A stretch of DNA of 64,000 nucleotides from Heliopora coerulea (Eukaryota; Cnidaria; Anthozoa; Scleralcyonacea; Helioporidae), in the NCBI GenBank assembly GCA_030142905.1, contig JASJOG010000547.1, forward strand, positions 54,433-118,432. The letters are read 5' to 3'. The position numbers were made by a program, and so were the translations under genes. Of the stretch, positions 18,115 to 29,172 are shown piece by piece. Position 1 is the stretch's first letter. Each line of letters opens with the position of its first letter. A model generated the notes under the pieces. The model was not told the origin of the DNA and did no database searches. It saw nothing but the letters and a program-made list of their open reading frames with translations.

Positions 18115-21100
18115 ATGAATATTGACGTGGATACCAACTGTTTGGTTCATGCTGTACTGTTAAGTATGTCCATTATTGAAAAGGGAGATTTGTATAGAGC
18201 TATTTTGGCAGGATTTGATAGGTATTTGAAAACTGTCATTAAGGATCAGTTAATTGAAATTGAAGAATCATGTCAGGTTGATGTTAAACAGGGTCTACCC
18301 ATATATAATAAGAGCCATTTGCATGAAAATTATCTCAGAGAGAAGAATTATCATTTGTGTGTTTACACTGAAAATGATAGTACACAGGATAAAGTGTTAT
18401 TATATGATTCTTGTAGAAAAAATGGGAAAATTGTGGAATTAAGCGATAAGAAATTGGTTTTATTGCATAAAAATAATCATTTTGATATAATAACAAATTT
18501 TGGGTTGTTTTTGTACGGACGAAAAGTCGCTTATTGCGTGAAATGTATGATGTCAATACAAGATCAATTAAATCATGTGTGTTTTTTATATAACCGGTGT
18601 GAAATGTCTGCATATTCATGGTTCACAGGAATGCTATGATTATGATTCCAAATGTCAATTGTGTGACTTGTTTTTTCACAGTAAACAGTGTTTATATAAT
18701 CATTATTTGCAGATTAATAAAGTGGGAAAATTCGAACAAGCATTATCAGCATGTCAAATTTATTTTTATTGTAAAAAATGTTGTTTGATTTGTAGGAGAT
18801 TTCATTATGTGAATTCGATAGGGAAAATGAAATTTCATAATTGCAATCAATTATATTGCAAATTATGTAAATGTAATAGGAAAAGAATTCATGATTGTTT
18901 TATTTCCGCAGAAAAAAGGAAAGCACCGTTTTATACAAAAAATCCTGATCTGAATTACCATATTTATGTTTTTGATTTTGAAACGGAAGCAAGACCTGAT
19001 AACATGGGTATTTTTATGCCTTACTATTGCACTGTTTACAAATTTTGTAATACTTGTTGAATGATTATAATCATAAACTCGAATATCAATGTTGCACATT
19101 TAATGATTGGGTTTTTTTCGAAGGTTCAAATACCATAAATAAATTTGGAGATTATTTTATTGAAAAAGTGGATTCGCAAACAAAAAGTAGATGGTATGCT
19201 CACGATGGTTCGAAATTTGACACATTTTTGTTGTGCTATATGGTTTGCATGCAAAAATTAATACCCAAGGTAATTATGAATGGATTTAGAATAATAAATC
19301 TTCAATATAGGAATGCAGCAGTTTCGGATAGCATGTTATTTACTCAGACCTTCTTAAAAAATACCGTGTGTATGATGGGATTAGACAATCATCTATCCAA
19401 CGGATATTATCCCTACGAATTCACAGGTTTAAATTATAAAGGGAATGTGCTGGATAAGTCATATTTTTCAATTGATAAAATGGATTCTGAAGAATTGGAA
19501 AAATTTGAAAAATGGTATGAAAGAAAGAAACAAAATACGTACATTTTAAAAGATGAAGTCCAACAGTATTGTAAGAACGACATGGTAATTTTGGTTAAAT
19601 CGTTGATAAAATTTCATGATTTGGTATTACAGATTACCAAAGTTGAATTGTTATTTGGTGTGGAAGTTATTACTATTTCATCCATGGCTTTGAAAATATT
19701 TTTTGAAATGACCAATTTAAGAGACAAATTAGGAATCGAACCAATAAGCGGTTATAATGGAGGTAAAACAAATAAAATTCAAAGTAAAATAGCAATGAAA
19801 TGGCTGAACGAAATTAAAAATCAAAGTCAAGATCCACACAACTTTCGATGGATATTTCATAAAGCAGGTGAAAAAAAAAAGGAAATTTTTACGTCGATGG
19901 ATATGACGAATCAACTGATACAATTTACGAATTTTTGGGTTGTTTTTTTCATGGTTGTTCAGATTGTTTTGGTTTAAATAAATTTAATAAAAAGTGTGGT
20001 AAAACGTATGGAAAATTAAATGCCAAAACAAGAAACAGGTTAAGTTATTTAAAGAAACGATGTTCCAATTTGATTATTATGAAAGAATGTGAATATAAAG
20101 AAAAAAAAGGAAATGATTTTAATTATAAATTTCATTTGAAAGTTAGAGATGCCTTGTATGGAGGACGAACCTCTCCAGCTATTTTAAATAAAGATTGTTT
20201 TCACATTGGAAAAATATTTCACATCGATTTCAATTCTCTGTATCCTGTCGGCCATCCGTTGATATTGATTGATAATGAACAAATACAAGCATTTTTGCAG
20301 AATGAAACGAAAAAGGAAAAAAATATATGGAAAACAGGGTTTTTAAAATGTGAAGTTGTGCCTCCTCAAAATCTGTTATTTCCCGTCTTGCCAACATGTG
20401 CGGATAAAAAATTGCTTTTTGTATTATGTGATAAATGTGCAACATTGAAAGATCATACAAAAAAGTGCAAACATTTTGAATGTGAAAGAAGCATTAAAGG
20501 AACGTGGTGTTTACACGAAATATACAAAGCTTTGGAACAAGGTTACAACATTTTGGAAACCGATGAATTACTATATTATGAAAATAAGAAAAGAATTTTT
20601 GAAAATGATGTCACAAAATTCCATGCATTGAAAACTCAATATTCAGGTATTAAGAGTTCAGGAAATGATTCAGAACAATTGAAAAAAAGATTAAGTCAAC
20701 AAATACTTGATGATTTTGAAGTTTTTATTGATCTGAAAGACATTCCAGATGATCACAATATGGCCATGAGATATATGAAATTGATATTAAATTCATTATG
20801 GGGTAAATTATGTCAAAATTTCAATAAGTCATTTGTTAGTAGTGCGGAAGAACTATATGATTTGATTTATGATCATAGTTATGATAGTGTTTACTTTGAT
20901 ATATTGGATTCGGAAACGGCATGCGTCAGTTGTAATTACACCAATGAAACCAATTACAAAGTAAATAAAACATGTACTGCTTTGGGATGCTATGTGACTT
21001 GTTATGCCCATTTAAAATTATTAAAATGTTTAAATCAATTACCTGCAAATAGTGTATTATATTACGATACTGATTCTGTTATTTATTATTCTGAAAATGG

Positions 21101-21484
21101 TCACGAATTAATACAAACTGATTCAAAATTAGGATGCTTGGAATCAGAATTAAGCAAAAATGAGTATATAATGTCATTCGTTTCCATAGGTCCAAAAAGT
21201 TATACCTATTATACAAATTTGGGAAAAGAAATTATTCATGTAAAAGGTTTTAAAAAAAACATCAAGTGATAAAGAAAATCATATAAATAGTAATTATTTA
21301 TATGATGTGGTGGAAAGTATATGTAAAACATACGAAATAAGAGTCAAAATTTACCATTGATAGTACTTTATATATCAAAAATACTGATAACATAAAACGA
21401 TTTTCATTCACTTTTGATAAAAGAAAAATCGAAAAAGAAAATTTTATTACAGTTCCTTGGGGTTATTTATCTCCCGATTATTGA
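18115..21484 (+). pseudogene. Polinton family B DNA polymerase (protein-primed type), frameshifted
   Basis: This gene copies the element's DNA. The N-terminal ~150 residues contain NCLVHAVLLSM and HFDIITNFG..Y..C, then a Cys/His-rich block. The exonuclease shows Exo I DFETE (18974), Exo II AHDGSKFD and Exo III QQYCKNDM. Polymerase motifs are A DFNSLYP (20226), B NSLWGK (20790) and C YDTDS (21063). Four reading frames are joined by shifts near 18585, 19045 and 19870, mostly at T or A runs, and more shifts follow 21269. The C-terminus can be followed to 21484. Catalytic residues are intact. Reconstructed length is about 1,100 residues, normal for the family. Confidence 0.93.
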
Positions 21485-21541
21485 TTCTTCATTTTTTAGA
21501 AAAGACAACAAATCATTGGTGAAAAACATGCAAGTATTTGC

Positions 21542-22252
21542 ATGAATTTTCCACTTTTCATGTTGATGATAGGACCTAGTCAAACAGGAAAAACATATTG
21601 GATTTTGGATTTTATACAATCTTTTCCCTATATCAATCCAGGACACATTTTGACAGACGTACTATTTTTACATATGGCCGACGTTGATATACCACATCGT
21701 TATTTCAAAGATATGGAAATGAAGATTAAATTTCATAAGATAAAAAGCCATATGACTGATGAAAATTTTGGTGATAACGAAATAATAACGGAAATTGAAA
21801 ATTTTAAGAAAAAAGTGGGAAATCAGAAAGATAACGAGCATAGTCTGGTGGTCTTGGATGATATGATGTTGGCTGTGGGTACAAGAAAGAAGATATTAAA
21901 TTATGTGCAAGAAATCGTCACTCGATGATGCCATCACGAAAATATCAATTATATATTCGTTGTCCAAGATTTAATGTATTTATCAAGTAAATTTCGCATG
22001 TTGTTTAGTAATGATAATTATATTGTATTATTTCCTAACAAATCGAATGGAATAAATATCAAGCATATATTACAATCAAGAGGTTTTAATGCAGTAGAGA
22101 TAAAAGAACTTTTACAACTAGCATTTGGAGAGACTTATTATAGAACACATTCATATCTGTTGTTGGACAGCACAGTAAAAGTTCCTGAAAACGGTAGAAT
22201 AAGACAAGGAATATTTCCTGGTGAAAATTTATGGGTGTATAATAAAATTTAA
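21542..22252 (+). pseudogene. A32-like (FtsK/HerA) DNA-packaging ATPase, one in-frame stop
   Basis: The Walker A motif GPSQTGKT is at 21572-21595, and the Walker B LVVLDDMM is near 21842-21865. The sensor-like segment YIFVVQDLMYLSSKFRMLFSN follows a single TGA at about 21926. The frame is otherwise open to 22252, giving about 237 residues, the usual size. In Polintons and related viruses this ATPase pumps DNA into capsids. It directly follows the polymerase on the same strand. Sense can be read a little upstream of 21542, so the true start is uncertain. Confidence 0.9.
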
Positions 22253-22263
22253 TAAAAAAAGTT

Positions 22264-22413
22264 TTACAGTGATGTAAAAGGAATGTCTGTATTTTCTTCA
22301 TACAAACGATTTTTTTCCTCAATCAAACCATCCAAATTCGCAGTACTCAATGCTGTATGTCTAAAAACATATTCTGGCACACTCGTACAACAAGAAGAAA
22401 CTAAAGAAGCCAT
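22264..22413 (-). CDS. Very small unknown protein
   Basis: A 49-codon minus frame (MASLVSSCCTSVPEYVFR...). It is convergent with the ATPase, ending 12 bases from its stop. Coding sense extends upstream to a TTAATTTTAG acceptor-like sequence near 22455. Low confidence because of size. Confidence 0.3.
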   Translation of the reverse strand: MASLVSSCCTSVPEYVFRHTALSTANLDGLIEEKNRLYEENTDIPFTSL

Positions 22414-22649
22414 TGTTGGTAATGAATCTTCATTTAACTCAAATATGATCTAAAATTAAAACCATTGATGCGCATCATATATACAAATTAAATTGTAAAA
22501 TGATTTCCGTTTTTACAAGTTCTTATCAATCATTTCCGTTTTACAACACCTCATGATAAATAAGAAATAACTTTTCAAATTACACAATTTTTCAATATTT
22601 TTTTATGTTTTTATTCAGAGTCAGTATCATTGTCAAACTCTACGCTTCA

Positions 22650-23375
22650 TTAGTTCCCATGTTGAGGGTTTTTTGGATGTACTATGTGTACCGGAAGTGG
22701 ATGCACCGTCGATTGGAACTTTTTTCTTTTCAGAGTCGTTTTTTGTAACGTAAGATTTTTCACTGCTTGAGATTGCGAATTATAAGCGACTTTCATTTTG
22801 TTATTTTGAATTTGTTGAATAGGAAATTTACTAGCAGCCAATATTTTCATTGCTTGCTCTTTGTTATTATCACTCATAAGATAACTTGTTGGTTTACTAA
22901 TATTTCTACTGAAATCATTTAAAAATTCTTCATAATCCAATGTTGTTTTTCTTCCTTTATTATCTACAACTTTTCCGTCATCACTTCTTGTTATACCATT
23001 TTCTTCCAATGCTCTTTTAAACTTCCTAACACTTTGAACACCTAATTTTATTCTCTCAGCTTGTTTAGGAGTAATTTCATCAGGAACATCTTGTCTTTGT
23101 CCAGGACCGCTTTCATTGCTTGATAAAGAAATACGCTTTCTTCCCTTATATTTCTGAATTCGAGATATTAAATTCTGTCTATAAGATTCTTTCAATTCAC
23201 TTTGTTCAGGAACTGCGACGAATTTATCGTAATCGTGAATAATTTAATTCATCCCTGTTTCATCAATTATATTGGCCAAAGTTTGACGCTTAATATTTGC
23301 ATTTAGTTGTTCCAATAATGATTTCAAAACAGCTGGATCAATAACTTGTAATCTTTGTATACTATTTCCACTCAT
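22650..23375 (-). pseudogene. Basic unknown protein, one in-frame stop
   Basis: The frame runs from ATG at 23375 (MSGNSIQRLQVIDPAVLKSL) to 22650 with one TAA at about 23245. It has about 241 residues, and the C-terminal half is lysine-rich and basic. The start codon overlaps the upstream gene's stop (ATGA) after a T18 run on the plus strand. Content suggests a nucleic-acid or capsid-associated protein, but no domain is seen. Confidence 0.55.
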
Positions 23376-23989
23376 TTTTTTTTTTTTTTTTTTAAATTTA
23401 AAAATATTACTAAAAAAAAATTTTTTTTCAAATATTTGGATAATTTTCGCATAATATTTAAAAATATTACATTTTCAACCATCAAATATCTTATATCATG
23501 GGAAGTTGCTTTCTTTTTATAAAGAGTTTTCATTAAATTATATTCAGTATCAGTAAAACGAGGTAATGTTTGATCTCTAGAATCTGCTTTGCAAATAGTT
23601 TTCATTAATTTTTGTAATTTTTTATGAAAATCATTATTTTGAGATAAAAAATTATTTCGCTTCGTATGAGTGAAATTAATATAATTATCTATCTCTTTTG
23701 CATATTGAATAGCACTATTATTTTTGTTTTTTTCTTGCAAATATTGATTATTATTTTTAAGTTCTTCCAAAACAGCATGAACTATAAGATTTATATTATC
23801 TTCATTTTTCATTTCTCTTCGTTCATCATCATCATAATCATTAATATTATAAACTATTTTGGCCTTTTTCTTTTGGTGATAAATTTCGTCGCTTTCTGTT
23901 AATTTTCATCTTTTTGATCGGGATTCATCTTCAGATGATGAAGAAGAAGATGATTCATAAGCATCAGGGACATCAAAATATTGATTCAT
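23372..23989 (-). pseudogene. Unknown protein with Ser/Asp-rich N-terminus, one in-frame stop
   Basis: ATG at 23989 (MNQYFDVPDAYESS) begins a serine/acid run. A TGA follows near residue 27, and the frame continues openly through NINDYDDDERREMKNEDNIN to a poly-lysine end encoded by the long A run at 23376. The stop overlaps the next gene's ATG. The C-terminal lysine tail may be an artefact of repeat-length change. No domain recognised. Confidence 0.45.
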
Positions 23990-24081
23990 ATTTTTATTGA
24001 ATTTTTTTTCTACAAAAAAGAAATCATTTTCTATTATGTCGTATTATTTAAACAATTAAACAATTGGCTGCTACATTTGAT

Positions 24082-24291
24082 TCACAACTTAATGCGATAC
24101 AAAGTTGACTGGTTATGATAGTAAGGAAATAAAGGTTTTGGTGTCATAACTTCCACATTTCGGTGATAACCACGCATTGCAGGCAACTGGGAGTCAGGAA
24201 TATGATGTAATTTATTTTTAATAATCGCTGCTGCTTTTCTTGCTTCATTTTTCTTTCTTGTCCTTTTTACATATTTCCCAAATGAATTCAT
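24082..24291 (-). CDS. Small basic protein
   Basis: A 69-codon intact frame with N-terminus FGKYVKRTRKKNEARKAAAI and a Pro/Tyr-rich C-terminus (PKPLFPYYHNQ). Size, charge and position between the capsid candidate and other late-type genes suggest a minor virion or DNA-binding protein. This is inference. Confidence 0.5.
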   Translation of the reverse strand: MNSFGKYVKRTRKKNEARKAAAIIKNKLHHIPDSQLPAMRGYHRNVEVMTPKPLFPYYHNQSTLYRIKL

Positions 24292-24418
24292 TTTTTTTCT
24301 GTTTCAATGAAAAAATTATATAGCCAATTCTTTAAAAGTTGTTTTCATAGTAGAGAACTTACATACTTGATTCATCAATGCAATCATTTTAACAGATACT
24401 TCAACGCCATCTGTAGTA

Positions 24419-25842
24419 TCAAAGTATTTCCACATCAACACTTTTTTGCATTTCTTTGGGTAATACTTTTAGATTTGAATCTTCTGTTGGATTCAATTCA
24501 TAAACCACAAAAGCATTACCATCTTCATAATGCTCAAACGTTACAAACATAAGTTCAGAATCTGCTAAATGCAATGCTTTCCTTGTATGGAAATATGCAT
24601 CTTTGGAATTTTCAATTTTAGGACTGACTATGGTGTTATTCCATTTTTTTCCCACGTACAATGAGTGGGAGGATGATAAAAATCACCGTTAATATAAGCT
24701 GATCGACTTAACGTAATGATCAAAACATATGGTGTATTCATTCCAAACACATTGGTACATGAAAATTTCGAATTTCCCAAGTTATGAACTTCACTTCTAA
24801 TATGGACTTTTTGATAAAATGCATTCACAGGTTTTCCTTTAACATCCAAATTTTGATTAATATCCACTTGCAATTGTGCCTTTGGAGTAAGAACTTTATA
24901 ATACATTTTAAAATTTTTAAGTCTTACTTTGACATTGTCAAGATTACCCAAATTAGTGGCTGATTGGCTGCCGTTAACCACATGTGCAGTGTAATTAGCA
25001 TGAGGAGTGGCAGAATCGTCAGCATTTCCTATATGAAAATCACTATTGGTGCCATTTGCATTTCCAGTTCTGTCATGTTCGTGCCCCGTGAAAATGCTAC
25101 TAGAATCCTTTGTAAATTTCACAGTCAATCTATTATTAGGAGGCGCATATTGAGGACCAGCCATATAACAAGCAAACTTGACAGAATCAATGTAATAATT
25201 AGTTTCTTTATTAACTATGCTATTGACTCTTTGAAAAGCAGGTTTATTATTGGCAATTGTAGTGGCTCTGTTTCCATGTTGCAAATTCTGTAAAAAATTT
25301 TCTTGACTGGGCACATTTCTCCAACGCATAGTACATCCAGCAAGATCTTTTGTTTTTTGATTATTGACATATAAACAACTTAATATGTCGCTAACATACA
25401 AACTATCTGTATGAGAATTAGTCATTGCAAATTCATTTGCATGAACATCAACGGTTTTCCACCATTTTTCCATAGGATCAGGCATATAATCAATAATCAT
25501 ATTGGCATCAAGTATATTGCCATTATATTTGACCGAAATATCGGATGTTAAATACGTGTCATCCAATTTAATTATTCCCCCTCCACCTGTTGCTTTATCA
25601 AAAGTAAAGCATTCAGAATCATCTTTTTCAGCTGGATCCACTGTAATCCATTTATTTTCAATCACTTCATCATTAAAAGCAATTTCATCAAACATATTCA
25701 CCATTTCGTGATGATATCCTGTTTCATCATGAACTGGTTCTTGATTTTGTTTATTTGACAAAATCGGTGGTTGATTAACAGCAGCATTTCTTTCAGTCAA
25801 CACTCGTGCCCCTTCATTACCCATAGTATAATCGTCAATCAT
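24419..25842 (-). pseudogene. Probable double-jelly-roll major capsid protein, one frameshift
   Basis: A 404-codon frame from 25842 continues in another frame (24661-24419) after a shift in the T run near 24645, giving about 475 residues. N-terminal DKATGGGGIIKLDDTYLTSD resembles the first strands of the jelly-roll capsid protein of Polinton-like viruses. The block NVFGMNTPYVLIITLSRSAY followed by INGDFYHPP matches the place where these proteins carry a conserved 'P..v.i.l...A..G....P' segment. It neighbours the penton candidate and integrase. The assignment is by pattern and context. Confidence 0.6.
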
Positions 25843-25942
25843 ATTTTCTTTAAAAAAATAAAATTAATGTATTATAAACATTTTTAGTATTGTTTTTTCT
25901 TATTTTCTTCATATTGGTAATATTATGACATTTTTCAATCTT

Positions 25943-26221
25943 TTATCTTTTAGAAGGATTTTGTTGAAATTCATTCGCTGGTCGTTTATTTTGTGCTTTC
26001 ATAATTTTTAATTCTTCTCTTTCTCTTCTACGTTTTATCGCATTCATTTGTCAGTTATAATCAATTCTCTTTTCTGTAAATTCCTTAACTGCATCACAAT
26101 TATATGTAGGAATACCATCCAATTCATATAACTTTGTATATTGAATGGGTTTGCTTTTTTTTTTTCCAATAGGTTTTGGAAATTTACTTCCACTGTTAAC
26201 AACACATCTTCTTGCAGACAT
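25943..26221 (-). pseudogene. Small basic protein, one in-frame stop
   Basis: The frame runs from ATG at 26221 (MSARRCVVNSGSKFPKPIGK) to TAA at 25943, interrupted by one TGA after RIDYN. The C-terminus is Arg/Lys/Glu-rich (AIKRRREREELKIMK). About 92 residues, unknown family. It lies upstream of the capsid candidate on the same strand. Confidence 0.45.
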
Positions 26222-26245
26222 TTTTTCTAAAAAATCAATATTTTT

Positions 26246-26752
26246 TTATTCTTTATATAATTGAAAATATATTACAATTTCTTTGTGACCTTCAATATTA
26301 TCGGAATCATATTTCAAAAAAAATTTAAATGTTTTTTCAATTTCATTTTTTCCCAAAACAAATTCAATAGGTATATTATCAATTTCAGAACCAAAATCAA
26401 ACTAATTTCCATATGATAAATTTACAAAATTCAATTTAAAATAACATAACAAATGTGTCATTAAAACTATATGACCGACTGTTGGAAAGGCACCTTTTCT
26501 ATCTGCAACCATATTTTCAACATTTGTCACTTCAGTATTCGGTTTAAATTCCAAATACCTAGCATATTTGATCTTAAAAGAATCTTGAATATAAGCCATC
26601 TCAACATCTTTAACTTTCATCTTAATATCACTTAGTAGTTGTCCTTTTTCTCCCATAAAACGTTCTTTCAAAGAAGAATCAACTTCATATTCTGCAATTG
26701 TCAATGCTTCAGAAGAACTTGAAATTTTAATTTCAATATATCCATTCTTCAA
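26246..26752 (-). pseudogene. Unknown protein, one in-frame TAG
   Basis: MKNGYIEIKISSSSEALTIA begins a frame of about 168 residues. A TAG at 26402 is followed by a continued open frame to TAA at 26246. Alternating hydrophobic stretches suggest a beta-rich fold. No domain recognised. Confidence 0.5.
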
Positions 26753-26789
26753 TATAAAAAAAAAAATTTAAGTTGTATGTTTTGACACA

Positions 26790-27020
26790 TTATCCATAAC
26801 CATGGGTACAACGACATCTTTCAATATTTTTTTTTTCTGCTTTACTTTTAATAATTTTTTTCCCAATTCTTGCTATAGTACCCAATACTCCATGACCTTT
26901 TTGATTTGTCCTTCTCCTATACCATACTAATCCTCCTCTTTGATACTTTGCATAATTGCGCTTTTGTCCTGTCCCTCTTTGATAGACACTATACTTTCTT
27001 ACCATTATTTTTTTATTCAA
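26790..27020 (-). CDS. Small Arg/Lys/Gly-rich protein, paralogue A
   Basis: 76 codons, intact, very basic: KYSVYQRGTG, KYQRGGLVWYRRR and TIARIGKKIIKSKAEKK. It shares the KYQRGG motif and composition with the adjacent gene at 27043-27234, indicating tandem duplication. Such proteins fit DNA-condensing or minor capsid roles, like small adenovirus core peptides. The QRGG-x sequence resembles adenain-type cleavage sites. Role is inferred. Confidence 0.55.
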   Translation of the reverse strand: MNKKIMVRKYSVYQRGTGQKRNYAKYQRGGLVWYRRRTNQKGHGVLGTIARIGKKIIKSKAEKKNIERCRCTHGYG

Positions 27021-27042
27021 TCTTCAAAACAATTAAAAACAA

Positions 27043-27234
27043 TCAGATCATAATAGATAATATATCTTTTATAACATCTTTAGCACTTCTCCCTTTTTGA
27101 TTACGATATTTTCCAGCATATTTTCTATTATTACGAGAATAAGTTGAAAGCTGCCTCGTTAAAGTTCCAATAGGTGTATAAACAGATCCACCTCTTTGAT
27201 ATTTTGAATAACGTCTTATACGCTTGCATCCCAT
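27043..27234 (-). CDS. Small Arg/Lys/Gly-rich protein, paralogue B
   Basis: 63 codons, intact. RRYSKYQRGGSVYTPIGTLT is followed by a basic Tyr/Asn/Lys stretch and a hydrophobic C-terminus (VIKDILSIMI). The SKYQRGG-V segment aligns with its neighbour at 26790-27020. It lies immediately downstream of the penton candidate. Confidence 0.55.
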   Translation of the reverse strand: MGCKRIRRYSKYQRGGSVYTPIGTLTRQLSTYSRNNRKYAGKYRNQKGRSAKDVIKDILSIMI

Positions 27235-27251
27235 TTTTGAAATAAAAAATC

Positions 27252-28181
27252 TTAAAAATAATTAATAGTACATATCAATATTATTTTACCGCTATTAAAA
27301 TACAATTTCAAATCATTTAAATCAGTAACTTTAAAATGAATAAAACGTATCATTCCTGGTCTTAATGTTCTTACACAATGTTTAGGAACATATGAAATCA
27401 TATTATCTTTTATATTTCTATCATTATTATTAGGTAATTGAAGAGGACATATTAATAAATTTTCTTTATACTCAAAACCCATTTGAACAGGCATAATTTT
27501 GTCACATGTTATATTCAAAAAATTTAACCCATATGTAGGATCCATCACATACAAACCTTTGTATTCTTCAAAATCAATTGATTCATTTGTTGACACACTG
27601 GTCTTAAATTCAATTGTATTTGATTCAAAACCCAAAACATGTGACAATCCTACACTAAAAGTGATTATGACTTTCATTTCATATTTGTCACAATCACTTT
27701 CTCTGGAATCACTTTTTTTCATGTATTTATTATTATCAAATCCATCAAAAACTGATGGAGCCGTAGAATAATAACTCATTGTTTTACAAAAAGTCAAAAT
27801 ACTCTTATTTCCTATCACACGATTTATAGACACACTAAATAAACAAAGTGTTTTATTAAGAAATACAATCAAATCACTCAAAACATGATGACCATAAGGC
27901 ACTTGAACTTCTTTATGTCGAAAAACAACGTTCGCATCAACTAAAGTATTATTCTTTTTCTTCATAAATTTGTCAATTTTTATATCAACTTTCATTTGAA
28001 ATTCTTCTTTATTTCTTGGATGTACCGTGGATATTGTATTAGGGTATAATATTTCCTCAACAATAATGCTTCTATTCCCAGAACGCACATCAATAGGAGG
28101 TATTAATTCAATTTCAAAGTTGTTAATCTGATTAACTCTTCTTGAACTTTTCTGATTTCTAGCAAATATAATTGTAGACAT
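27252..28181 (-). CDS. Probable penton/minor capsid protein
   Basis: An intact 309-codon frame. The N-terminal INNFEIELIPPIDV followed by RSIIVEEILYPNT matches the pattern shared by minor capsid (penton) proteins of Polintons and related viruses: F.v.L...i.l....+.v.l.ei.yP. A later LSHVLGFES resembles the LGF segment of that group. It lies between the integrase and the small basic genes. It is one of few long genes here without a break. Confidence 0.55.
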   Translation of the reverse strand: MSTIIFARNQKSSRRVNQINNFEIELIPPIDVRSGNRSIIVEEILYPNTISTVHPRNKEEFQMKVDIKIDKFMKKKNNTLVDANVVFRHKEVQVPYGHHVLSDLIVFLNKTLCLFSVSINRVIGNKSILTFCKTMSYYSTAPSVFDGFDNNKYMKKSDSRESDCDKYEMKVIITFSVGLSHVLGFESNTIEFKTSVSTNESIDFEEYKGLYVMDPTYGLNFLNITCDKIMPVQMGFEYKENLLICPLQLPNNNDRNIKDNMISYVPKHCVRTLRPGMIRFIHFKVTDLNDLKLYFNSGKIILICTINYF

Positions 28182-28196
28182 ACCTTTCTTTTACAA

Positions 28197-29131
28197 TCAA
28201 ATCTTTTGTAATTCTTCTCTATAAAACACACCAGAAAGAATTTCCCCATTACGATCTTTCAGCACATAAGTCACAGGATCTGTCAACTTAACTCTTTCCA
28301 CAATAAATATTTCTTTACTCCAATTAAATTTACTTTCCTTATCGAATACACTTTTCAATTTGGCCACTCTAACTTGACTACCTTCTTTCAATATTTGACC
28401 TTTTTTATAAAAAGGATAAAATTCAAAATATCTTTTATATTTATAAACTCTAGATATTTTTGAAATATTATTGTAAATTTCATAAGATTTATTATAATCA
28501 ATAACCTTATGATCTGTATTATTATATCTAGCAATTATTTGGTCCAAAATATTTGTGTAATGACCTTTGATTTTTTCATAAATTGCATATAAAACATTGG
28601 AAATCAACATTTTTAAAGTACGAATAAATCTTTCTACAATAACACTTTTTATTTCATAATTCTCACTAGAAGAATAATTAATTTTTTTTTCAAAACTTCC
28701 TTCTTTGCATTTCTTTTTAATTAGTGAAAATTCACCACCTTTATCACTGTGAATTTGTTTAGGTAAAACACCTTCCTCTTCAATTATTTCTTCAAATTTT
28801 TGCAAAATGCTATTACTATCTTTATTCCTTAATTTCTTCACCCAAACATATCTACTATATACATCAATCACAACCAATAAATATCTTATATTAGAATTAT
28901 ATTTTTGCAAATATTAAAAATCAGCCAAATCAATTTCCCATTGATAATTAGGTTCGACCATATCCATTTTCAATCTTTTATATTTTTTTTCCTTTTTATA
29001 AATAATTGATACCTATCCCTAAAACTATCACTTATATCATCTTTTTCCTTTTTTTCTCATTTTAATTTCTTTCATAACATCTTTCAAAAAATCAGCACTA
29101 ATTCTTTCTTCTCTTCTGTTTCTTTTCATAC
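28197..29131 (-). pseudogene. Retroviral-type integrase (rve), broken
   Basis: This enzyme would join the element's ends to target DNA. The DDE core is complete. The first Asp is in WEIDLADF (about 28921-28940), the second in QIHSDKGGEF, and the Glu in VIVERFIRTLK. The C-terminus carries an SH3-like segment ending GVFYREELQKI. The 28197-28910 frame is open. A TAA after LADF and at least one frameshift separate it from the N-terminus, which can be traced to an ATG near 29131. No chromodomain is visible. Confidence 0.9.
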
Positions 29132-29172
29132 CTAACAAAAAAAAAATACCTCAATTAACTTTTTTTTCACAT

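Noticed and set aside
24964..25293. 109-codon plus-strand frame
   Set aside because: It is antisense to the capsid candidate, whose pattern and length are far better supported.
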